Below, one piece after another: positions 8,967 to 16,673 of a DNA stretch of 45,971 bases. Source of the stretch: Bacteroidales bacterium (GTDB lineage: Bacteria > Bacteroidota > Bacteroidia > Bacteroidales > Muribaculaceae). A model generated the notes under the pieces. It was not told the DNA's origin. It saw only the letters and a program-made list of their open reading frames with translations, and made no database searches. The first letter of the stretch is position 1; every line of letters starts with the position of its first letter. The position numbers and the translations under genes are program-made. The stretch is from the NCBI GenBank assembly GCA_029219425.1, contig JAQXTJ010000142.1:1-45971 (forward strand). The letters run 5' to 3'.

Positions 8967-8975
8967 ATTATCTGA

Positions 8976-11900
8976 TTAAAATTTTAAGTTCAAACTAAAT
9001 CCAAGGTTGCGCAATGCCGGCATCATGAAGTAGTCGATGCCCTGGTAGAAGTTGTCGGTCGAAGCAACGCTCTCGGGGTCGAACGGTGCCTTGCTGTAGA
9101 TCATGCACAAGTTGCGGCCTACAAACGACACCTTGATGTCGCAGATGTTGCGCAGCCACTTGCGCGGGATGGTGTAGCCGAACGACACCTCCTGCAAGCG
9201 CACGTTGGTGCCCGAGTAGGTGTAGTATTGTGGCACGCTGGTTCCGCTGCCTACCACGCCATACCACACTTCGGGATTCACCTTGTCGGTGCCGTTCACG
9301 AGCACATAGCCCAGGTCGCGGGCATCGGCGCTGGCCTCGCTCACTCCATAGTAGTCGAGCATAGCCTGTGTGCGCGAATACACGATACCACCCAGACGTG
9401 CCGAGATGAGGAAGCCTGCTGTGAAGTTCTTCCATGCAAAGTGGTTGCGCCATGCAAGGTTGCCCTTGGGAAGCACGCTGCCCAGCTTGATGTAGTCGTC
9501 GGGGTTCTGTATGGCCTCAGTGGCCACCATGCCGTTCTGGTCCACATAAATCTTGCCATTGTCGTCGCGCTTCATGTCGCGCAGCGAGTAGAGGTCGCCC
9601 ATGCTGCCACCTTCTTTCAGCAGGAAGCGGGCATCGCCGAGTCCGCCCATGTTGAGGGTCGAGATAGAGAATGCCTCGCCGGTGATGGGGTTGATGGCGT
9701 TGTCGGCAAGGGTGAGAATCTTGTTGCTGTTGGTAGAATAAGTGATGCCGGTGTCCCAGGTGAACGAGCCCCAGGTCTTGTGATAGTTGAGCGAAAGCTC
9801 AATACCGTGGTTGCGCACGGCACCGGTCTGAATGTAGAGTGCCGAGTAACCGCTCACAGGAAGCTGCGGGTTGAAGGTCTGGTTCATTGTCTTGGCATTG
9901 TAGTAAGTAACGTCGAGCTCAAAGTCCTTCAGGAAACGCACGTTAAGACCAAGCTCCCACGAGTTGGTGCGCTCGGGCTTCAGGTTGTACATCGGGTACT
10001 GCGTCTGGTTGCTCCAGCTGTTGGTGCTCGAGTTCCACTCATAGCGCGGGTTGGCAAGATAGCGCGAGAATGGGCTACCTACCGATGCAAATGATCCGCG
10101 AATCTTGGCAAACGAGATGAGATCCTTGTTGAGCTTGTCCTTGATAAGCTCTGTGAGAACCACCGATCCACCCACCGAGGGATAGAAGAAGCTGCTCGAC
10201 TTCGAGTTGGGGCCGGCAAGCTGCGAGGGCCAGTCGTTGCGGCCGGTGAGTGTGAGGAAGTAGGTGCTCTTGTAGCCAAGCTCGGCACTGGCGAAGATAC
10301 TCTGCGTCTCCTCACGCCATCCCTCCTGCATGCGCTTGCTCTTGCTTGCGCTCAGGTTCTGGATTGCGAAGTAGTTGGTGAGGCCAAGAGGCTCATCGGC
10401 AAAGGCGTCGCCACCATCGGCAATCGGGCCGCGCACCTGCATGGCGTCGTAGCGCATATCCGAGATCGATCCACCCACGTTGGCCTGCAGCGACCAGTCG
10501 TCGCCAAAGTATTTGTTCACGCTCACGAGGAAGTCGGCATAGAGCTGCTTGTCCTTCGACATAGTGATACCATAGAGGCCGCGGGTTGAGTTCTCAGTGA
10601 GCTGAGTGTTGGTCGAAGCATAGAACTTCTCAGTGTAGGTGTTGTTGGCGTGGTCGAGGCGTACACGACCCGACACTGTGAGCCAGTCGAGAATTTGGTA
10701 GCTGAGACCGGCATTGAGCATATAGCGGTCCTTCTTGTTCTCGCGCAGGTTGCGGTGGTTAATCCAGTAGGGATTCTGCATCACCATTCCCTCATCGCCC
10801 ACGGGCCAGTACTGAGTGTAGATTTTGCGGGCAGCGTCGTAGCGCTCATATATCGCGATGTCGTTCCAGTCGTTTCCGCGAGGGAAGAGGTAAGCGCCCA
10901 CAAGCGGGTTGTTGTAGGTTCCCTGGTTGGTCATGTTGCGGTCGTTCTGCAAGATGTAGCTTGCGCCCACGTCGAGCTGCATGCGGTCGTTGAGGAACGA
11001 GGTGGTGTTGCGCACCGAGAAGTTGTAGCGGTTGTAGCGGTTGTTGGGCACTATTCCCTGCGAGTTCACGGCGGCTGCCGAAGCGTAGGTCTGGTTCTTC
11101 TCAGTGCCGGTGCTCATCGAGATACCCTGAGTAGAGATAAATCCGGTCTGGAAATAATCGTTCTTGGGGTCGTAGCCATAGTTGTTCACATCGGCAAGAC
11201 GGTTGCCCCAGCTCATTGCACTTGCTGCATTATATGTGCCGGCAGTGCCCGTGCCATAGCGGTTCTGGAACTTGGGCATTACAAACGGAGTGGTAAACTC
11301 GGTGCTCGAGTTCACTTGCAGTGTGAGCTTGCCCTCTTTTCCCTTCTTGGTGGTCACAATGATAGCACCGTTGGCTGCCTCCGAACCATAAAGTGCGGCT
11401 GCGGCTGCTCCCGTAAGCACCGACATCGACTCGATGTCCTCGGGGTTGATATCGGCAATCGGCTCCGACGAACCCTGTGAGTCGAACTCTGTGCCACCTG
11501 CGGTGCCACGACCCGAGAAGATGGGCACACCGTCGATCACATAGAGTGCATTCGACGACTGCATGATACTCTTCGTACCACGCATCACAACCTTCGACAC
11601 ACCACCCACGCCCGACGATGAGGCATTGATGTTGACACCTGCCACCTTACCACTAAGTGAGTTCACAAAGTTGGCATCCTTGTTGGTCGTGATGTCGTCG
11701 GTCTTCACCTGCTGCACGTTGTAGCTCAGCGCCTTCTCCGAACGCTTGATACCGAGTGCCGTAACCACCACTTCCTCGAGCACCTGTGTGTCGCTGCTCA
11801 TGGTCACATTGAGTGGCTCATTGCCCTTCACGGCTATCTCCTGAGTGGTGTAGCCAATGTAGGAAATCACCAGCACAGGGTTGGCCTGTGTGGTAGTGAG

Positions 11901-12359
11901 CTGGAAGTTACCGTCGAAGTCGGTCACTGTGCCAAGCGTGGTGCCCTTCACCGTCACCGTAGCGCCAATGAGCGGGCCCATGTCGTCGTTGATAACTCCG
12001 CTGATGGTGCGCTTCTCGCCCTGCTTTGCCTCCTTGGCGGCTCCCTTCTCCGAGAGATACACCACATTGTCGGCAACCTTGTAGGTCACGTTGGTGCCCT
12101 TCAGCGCGGCGTCGAGGGTGGCCTCTATCGAAGCGTTGGACACCTTCACCTGTGCCACCTGCAAGGCAGCCAGCTTGTCGTCGCAAAAGAATTGATACTT
12201 TGATTGTGATTTAATCTGTTCGATCACCTTGCCCAACGTGGTTTTCGTCAGGTTGAGATTCAGCTGGGCATATCCCCACTGAACCGATGCAATCATGAAC
12301 AGCAATGCAAATAAAATCCGTAGTCTCCCCGGACTCCAATTCAAGCACTTAGCTTTCAT
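8976..12359 (-). CDS. SusC/RagA family TonB-dependent transporter with STN signalling domain
   Basis: 1127 residues. A signal peptide (about 1-31, ending GYAQ) is followed by an STN domain (about 32-105; LGKVIEQIKSQSKYQFFCDDK, then VVYLSEKG). Next is a carboxypeptidase-regulatory-like domain (about 118-195; GATVTVKGTTLGTVTDFDGNF), the EEVVVTALGIKR element typical of SusC, the plug (ANFVNSLSGKVAGV, then ALYVIDGVPI) and a 22-strand barrel ending in Phe. It imports oligosaccharide across the outer membrane using TonB. The STN domain is the part that contacts a FecR-type anti-sigma factor, and the locus encodes a FecR/ECF pair just upstream, so import and transcriptional induction are probably coupled. 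The start follows from the signal peptide. Confidence 0.95.
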   Translation of the reverse strand: MKAKCLNWSPGRLRILFALLFMIASVQWGYAQLNLNLTKTTLGKVIEQIKSQSKYQFFCDDKLAALQVAQVKVSNASIEATLDAALKGTNVTYKVADNVVYLSEKGAAKEAKQGEKRTISGVINDDMGPLIGATVTVKGTTLGTVTDFDGNFQLTTTQANPVLVISYIGYTTQEIAVKGNEPLNVTMSSDTQVLEEVVVTALGIKRSEKALSYNVQQVKTDDITTNKDANFVNSLSGKVAGVNINASSSGVGGVSKVVMRGTKSIMQSSNALYVIDGVPIFSGRGTAGGTEFDSQGSSEPIADINPEDIESMSVLTGAAAAALYGSEAANGAIIVTTKKGKEGKLTLQVNSSTEFTTPFVMPKFQNRYGTGTAGTYNAASAMSWGNRLADVNNYGYDPKNDYFQTGFISTQGISMSTGTEKNQTYASAAAVNSQGIVPNNRYNRYNFSVRNTTSFLNDRMQLDVGASYILQNDRNMTNQGTYNNPLVGAYLFPRGNDWNDIAIYERYDAARKIYTQYWPVGDEGMVMQNPYWINHRNLRENKKDRYMLNAGLSYQILDWLTVSGRVRLDHANNTYTEKFYASTNTQLTENSTRGLYGITMSKDKQLYADFLVSVNKYFGDDWSLQANVGGSISDMRYDAMQVRGPIADGGDAFADEPLGLTNYFAIQNLSASKSKRMQEGWREETQSIFASAELGYKSTYFLTLTGRNDWPSQLAGPNSKSSSFFYPSVGGSVVLTELIKDKLNKDLISFAKIRGSFASVGSPFSRYLANPRYEWNSSTNSWSNQTQYPMYNLKPERTNSWELGLNVRFLKDFELDVTYYNAKTMNQTFNPQLPVSGYSALYIQTGAVRNHGIELSLNYHKTWGSFTWDTGITYSTNSNKILTLADNAINPITGEAFSISTLNMGGLGDARFLLKEGGSMGDLYSLRDMKRDDNGKIYVDQNGMVATEAIQNPDDYIKLGSVLPKGNLAWRNHFAWKNFTAGFLISARLGGIVYSRTQAMLDYYGVSEASADARDLGYVLVNGTDKVNPEVWYGVVGSGTSVPQYYTYSGTNVRLQEVSFGYTIPRKWLRNICDIKVSFVGRNLCMIYSKAPFDPESVASTDNFYQGIDYFMMPALRNLGFSLNLKF

Positions 12360-12540
12360 AAAAACAATTTATAAGGTTAAACATAAATTTATTATTGTAT
12401 TTTTTTCTCAGTTTTCGAGTTTTTGATGGCTTTGTCATCGGCATACGCCACATTTCCTCTGACATACACGATAATATAACAAGTGCCGCAGCAAAAACAC
12501 TTACCGCGACACCCATATTTTTCTTCATTTTTTCACCCAA
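12349..12540 (-). CDS. Possible 63-residue lipoprotein ahead of SusC (uncertain)
   Basis: In the 214-base gap before SusC the minus strand has an open frame starting at 12540 (or at a second ATG at 12528). It reads as a short lipoprotein: MKKNMGVAVSVFAAALVILSC followed by MSEEMW, with acidic residues near the Cys as in exported Bacteroidota lipoproteins. The second half is Lys/Asn-rich and AT-rich and overlaps the SusC start by 11 bases. No family is recognised. It could be a real small protein, a translated leader of SusC, or chance. The gap also holds AT-rich DNA just before SusC but no clear TAnnTTTG promoter. Confidence 0.25.
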   Translation of the reverse strand: MGEKMKKNMGVAVSVFAAALVILSCMSEEMWRMPMTKPSKTRKLRKKYNNKFMFNLINCFYES

Positions 12541-12573
12541 AGGCGCAGTTGCATCGCATGGAAAACCTTGGTG

Positions 12574-14907
12574 TTACTCTGCTATGGAATTAGAGTAGCT
12601 GTAGGGAAGGTCGCCGGCGGCTGTGCCGCGGCTGCGGCTCGGACGGCTGCCCATCTCCACCTTCATCACTCCACCCTGCTGAAGCTCGCTGTGGCGCACG
12701 TAGTTCTTCGTGTAATTGCCGCCTTGCCACTGCATCGACCGGATGTAGCGGTTGGCATCGCTGTTGGCAGGCGCGTCGATTACTAAGGTGTTGCCATTCT
12801 CAAATCGCACTGTGGCTTTCTTGAAGAGCGGCGCTCCAAGCACATACTGGTCGGTGCCGGGGCACACGGGATAGAAGCCCAGCGCAGAGAACACATACCA
12901 TGCCGAGGTCTGTCCGTTGTCCTCATCGCCGCAATAGCCGTCGGCATCGGGGGTGTACATGCGGTTCATCGTCTCGCGCACCCAGTATTGTGCCTTCCAT
13001 GGCTCGCCGGCGTAGTCGTACATATATATCATGTGCTGAATGGGCTGGTTGCCGTGAGCGTAGTTGCCCATGTTCATCACCGTCATCTCGCGTATCTCGT
13101 GGATAACCTGGCCATAGTAGCTGTCGTCGAACACCGGCGGCACTGTGAACACCGAGTCGAGCATCTCCACAAAGCGAGCCTTGCCGCCCATGAGGTCGAT
13201 AAGTCCCTGCGGGTCGTGGAACACCGACCATGTGTAGTGCCAGCTGTTGCCCTCGGTGAAGGCGTCGCCCCACTTCAGCGGCGAGAATGGCGACTGGAAT
13301 GTGCCATCGGCATTGCGGCCGCGCATGAGGCAGCTTTCCTTGTCGAACACCTTCTTATAGTTGAACGCACGCTCGCCAAGCGCCTTGATGTCCTTGTCAA
13401 CCTGCTTCTGCTCCTTCTTGGTGAGCTTCAGTTCCTTGGCCATGGCACGGTATTGCTTGGCAAACTCCAGGATGCACCAGTCGTCGTAGCAATACTCCAG
13501 AGTGCGTGCCACGTTCTCATTGATTTTCACATTGTAGGGCACATAGCCAAGGGTGTTGTAGTATTCATGCCCCAGTCGGCCGGTCGATGACACCTCGGGA
13601 TGCACGGCTTGAGTGCCATGAATGAGTCCCTCATAGAGTTTCTTCACATCCTGCACTTTGATGCCCTTGAGGTAGGCATCCACAAGGATTGAGGCAGAAT
13701 TGTTGCCCACCATGCAGCCGCGGTGACCCGGGCTTGCCCACTCGGGGAAGAATCCGCTCTCCTTGTAGGCGTTGATGAGGCCTTCCTGCATCTTCAGGCT
13801 CTCGGAGGGATACATGAGGTTGAGGAAGGGAAAGAGGCAGCGGAAGGTGTCCCAGAAGCCTGTGTCGGTGAACATATAGCCCGGCAGTACCTCGCCGTTG
13901 TAGGGGCTGTAGTGCATCACCTTGCCCTCGGCATCAATCTCATAGAAGGCTCGGGGGAAGAGCAGCGAGCGGTAGAGGCACGAATAGAACGTGCGCATCT
14001 GCTGCTGGCAGTCGCCCTCCACGGCAATGCGTCCAAGCACATCGTTCCATGCGTCGCGTCCCTTTGCCACAAGCACCTCGAAGTTGTCATTGCCAAGCTC
14101 CTTCATGTTGAGCTGCGCCTGCTCCATGCTGATGAACGACGAAGCCACACGGGCATGCACCTGCTCGCCCTTGCGAGTCTTGAAGCCCACCACACCCATT
14201 GCGTGATTGGCCGTTGCCTCATTTGCTGCCTTGGTGAGCTTGCCGTCGGCCACGGTGGCGGTGTAGGTGAAGTCGTGGTCAAACTCTATCACGAAGTAGT
14301 TGCGGAAGTTCTGGGGCACGCCGCCACTGTTGCGCGTGGTGTAGCCCTCAATGCGGTTGCGCTCGGGTATCACTTTCACCATCGAGCCCTTGTCGAAGGC
14401 GTCGATCACCACAAATGCCTTGTCGCTCTCGGGAAATGTGAAGCGGAACATTGCGGCACGCTCGGTGGGCACTATCTCTGTCACCACATCGTGCTCGGCA
14501 AGATACACCTTGTAGTAGTGCGGCATTGCCACCTCACCCTTGTGGCTGAACCAGCTTGCACGCTTCTCCTCGTCCCACTCGGGCGCACCCACCACGGGCA
14601 TGAGCGAGAACTGTCCGTAATCGTTAATCCATGGGCTGGGCTGGTGTGTCTGCTTGAAGCCGCGTATCTTGTGGGCTGTATATACATATTGCCAACCATC
14701 GCCCATCTTGCCTGTCTGTGGGGTCCAGAAGTTCATGCCCCATGGACGTGCGATAGCAGGATAGGTGTTGCCTGTGGATAATTCAAACGACGACAGTGTT
14801 CCCATTAGCGGATTCACCATCGTGGTGTAGTCGGTGGCGGCACAAAGCCCCATCCAAGCACACAGCATCAGTGCAGTTGCCAAAATTCGATTCTTCATCG
14901 TCATCAT
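12574..14907 (-). CDS. GH92 family alpha-mannosidase, secreted
   Basis: 777 residues; MKNR at 14898 is an equally good start. A hydrophobic signal (MLCAWMGLCAA) suggests periplasmic export, without a convincing lipobox. GH92 hallmarks are all present: VNPLMGT at the N-terminus, QTHQPSPWINDYG, FYSCLYRSLL, the acid-bearing TEGNSWHYTW near residue 549, AHGNQPIQH near 617 and the base-bearing GDEDNGQTSAWY near 656, then ALGFYPVCPGTDQY. GH92 enzymes invert and use calcium to remove mannose. In the paralogue at 16674 the HGN element continues with Glu (HGNEP), the form I recall from alpha-1,2-mannosidases such as BT3990; here it is Gln, so a different linkage is likely. The gene lies between the FecR gene (56 bases) and SusC. 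Confidence 0.93.
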   Translation of the reverse strand: MMTMKNRILATALMLCAWMGLCAATDYTTMVNPLMGTLSSFELSTGNTYPAIARPWGMNFWTPQTGKMGDGWQYVYTAHKIRGFKQTHQPSPWINDYGQFSLMPVVGAPEWDEEKRASWFSHKGEVAMPHYYKVYLAEHDVVTEIVPTERAAMFRFTFPESDKAFVVIDAFDKGSMVKVIPERNRIEGYTTRNSGGVPQNFRNYFVIEFDHDFTYTATVADGKLTKAANEATANHAMGVVGFKTRKGEQVHARVASSFISMEQAQLNMKELGNDNFEVLVAKGRDAWNDVLGRIAVEGDCQQQMRTFYSCLYRSLLFPRAFYEIDAEGKVMHYSPYNGEVLPGYMFTDTGFWDTFRCLFPFLNLMYPSESLKMQEGLINAYKESGFFPEWASPGHRGCMVGNNSASILVDAYLKGIKVQDVKKLYEGLIHGTQAVHPEVSSTGRLGHEYYNTLGYVPYNVKINENVARTLEYCYDDWCILEFAKQYRAMAKELKLTKKEQKQVDKDIKALGERAFNYKKVFDKESCLMRGRNADGTFQSPFSPLKWGDAFTEGNSWHYTWSVFHDPQGLIDLMGGKARFVEMLDSVFTVPPVFDDSYYGQVIHEIREMTVMNMGNYAHGNQPIQHMIYMYDYAGEPWKAQYWVRETMNRMYTPDADGYCGDEDNGQTSAWYVFSALGFYPVCPGTDQYVLGAPLFKKATVRFENGNTLVIDAPANSDANRYIRSMQWQGGNYTKNYVRHSELQQGGVMKVEMGSRPSRSRGTAAGDLPYSYSNSIAE

Positions 14908-14963
14908 TGTAAATGTGTTTTTTTGTTGTGTTTATTTGGTTATTCTGGTTGCAAATCGTTGTT

Positions 14964-15965
14964 TCACTTGGTGATAAACACGCTGTTGCCCACCACCTTG
15001 TATCTTATGGGCATTGCGTTTTGCATCAGGTCGAGCACCTCCTCCACTGTGGCTTTCTTTGGCACAGTGCCTGTGTAGGTCTTCTGCAAGTCGAGCTCGG
15101 GCGACAGTATCACCTTCACGCCATAGATATGCTCAAGCGTGGTGGCAATGGAGCGCAGTCCCGACTGGCGGAAATTGAGCGTGCTGCTATACCAGTGCTC
15201 GTGCACCTCCTCCATCTGCTTCACAGTGAGCTTGCGGCTGTTGGCATCCACATGCGCTATCTGCCCCGGCGACAGGCATATCATGCCCTCGCCCCGGTTG
15301 CCCTGCACGCGCACCTCGCCCTGAAGCAGCGTGGTGGAAGCCTTGCCTTGCAAAGAGTCGGTCTTCATGTCAAACACCGTGCCGAGCACAGCCACGTCCA
15401 TCACCTTGCTGTGCACCACAAAGGGGTGCTCGGAGTCGCGCGTCACCTCGAAGTGGCACTCTCCCTCCACATGCACCTTGCGGTCGGCAGCAAAATTGTC
15501 GCGGCAATACTTCAGCGTGGTGTAGCTGTTGAGTATCACCGTGGTTCCATCGGGGAGCTTCAGTTCCTTCACGGCATCGGTGGTGGTTATTGTCATAAGC
15601 TCCTCCACCGGCGCGCCGGTTCTTTGTTTCCACTCCCAGCCGGCCACTGCCATCAGTGCCACCACAGCCACCATGGCAGCCACGCGCACTGCGACTCTCA
15701 AGCCACGCAAGCTCACGATGCCCCGACGGCTGTTTTTTATCCTTGTCATAAGGCGGTGTGCCGCCATTTGTGTGTGGCTCTCCTCTTTCTCCTCATCGAG
15801 CTTCCCTAAATAAAACAGCTGCTCGGCCTCAAACAGCCTGCCGGCGAAGTCACAGTCACCGTCAAGACGCTCCTTCAAGGCCTTGAGTTCCTCATCGCCA
15901 CACTCTCCCATCAAGAATCTCGCAATGAGAAAATCTTCAATATTTCTGTCCTTTTCCTCTGTCAT
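14964..15965 (-). CDS. FecR-family anti-sigma factor
   Basis: 333 residues. The N-terminal cytoplasmic part (1-90) would hold the sigma factor. A single transmembrane helix (about 94-112, VAVRVAAMVAVVALMAVAG) is followed by a periplasmic FecR domain (about 130-240; LPDGTTVILNSYTTLKY, VEGECHFEVTRD, PFVVHSKVMDVAVLGTVFDM) and a C-terminal STN-like DUF4974 domain (NFRQSGLRSIATTLEHIYGVKVIL). It should restrain the adjacent ECF sigma factor and release it when the STN domain of SusC signals glycan transport. It is 73 bases downstream of the sigma gene and 56 bases upstream of GH92, so the regulator pair lies inside the locus it is expected to control. Confidence 0.93.
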   Translation of the reverse strand: MTEEKDRNIEDFLIARFLMGECGDEELKALKERLDGDCDFAGRLFEAEQLFYLGKLDEEKEESHTQMAAHRLMTRIKNSRRGIVSLRGLRVAVRVAAMVAVVALMAVAGWEWKQRTGAPVEELMTITTTDAVKELKLPDGTTVILNSYTTLKYCRDNFAADRKVHVEGECHFEVTRDSEHPFVVHSKVMDVAVLGTVFDMKTDSLQGKASTTLLQGEVRVQGNRGEGMICLSPGQIAHVDANSRKLTVKQMEEVHEHWYSSTLNFRQSGLRSIATTLEHIYGVKVILSPELDLQKTYTGTVPKKATVEEVLDLMQNAMPIRYKVVGNSVFITK

Positions 15966-16038
15966 ACAATATACTTAAAACAATCTTCCTTAAAAAACCA
16001 CTTACTATTAAGCCTCCAATAATTTCCAGTTTTTTTCA

Positions 16039-16599
16039 TCAGTAACGCCTCATAAGCCGGCTGCGCAGATAGCGCAATGCCTTATACATGTGCGCCTCCA
16101 CCGTGCGCGGCGACACTTTGAGCAACTGTGCAATGTCCTTGTTCTTCATATCGTGAAGATAGCTCAGCTTGAACACCACCCGGCACTTCTCGGGCAACTC
16201 GCTGATAGCCCTCGACAGCCTGCCGCGCAGCTCGCGGTCCTCAATGCGCTTCACCACATCACTCTCCTCCCGGGCATAGTATTCGGCACGGCGCATGCCT
16301 ATCGCAAGCATCGCCTCCTCGTGGCTGTCAACCACCGCCCTGTGCTTTAGCACGTTGAGCGACCGGGTGTAAACGGCCTTGTAGAGAAAGGCCTGTATGT
16401 CGTCGCCCATCTCCACATCGCCTTGCCGCCGCCAAAGCTCCACAAACACATCCTGCACCACATCCTCTGCCTCTACCTCACCCACCATTCGGGTGGCATA
16501 GAAGAGCAAATTGGAATGGTAGCGTCTGAAAAGCTCCTGATATCTCTGCTCGAAGTCAGATTTCACCATCTTCTTCTGTCTCGTCGTTTGGCAAGCCAT
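16039..16599 (-). CDS. ECF RNA polymerase sigma factor of the PUL
   Basis: 186 residues from the ATG at 16599; MVKSDFEQ at 16569 is an alternative start that removes ten basic residues. Region 2 (LFRRYHSNLLFYATRMVGEVEAEDVVQDVFVELWRR) and region 4 (LPEKCRVVFKLSYLHDMKNKDIAQLLKVSPRTVEAHMYKALRYLRSRL) are both complete; there is no large extra domain. It should direct transcription of the PUL when released by the adjacent FecR protein. A TAGTTTTG element at 16676-16669 (minus) at the end of the upstream GH92 gene could be a weak housekeeping promoter for the pair, but it lacks a matching -33 element. Confidence 0.93.
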   Translation of the reverse strand: MACQTTRQKKMVKSDFEQRYQELFRRYHSNLLFYATRMVGEVEAEDVVQDVFVELWRRQGDVEMGDDIQAFLYKAVYTRSLNVLKHRAVVDSHEEAMLAIGMRRAEYYAREESDVVKRIEDRELRGRLSRAISELPEKCRVVFKLSYLHDMKNKDIAQLLKVSPRTVEAHMYKALRYLRSRLMRRY

Positions 16600-16673
16600 G
16601 CCTGCCTCTTTTGCGTTTCAGTTACTAAAAAACACCACGGCTATATAAGCTACATTTGCTGTCATAGCCAAAA

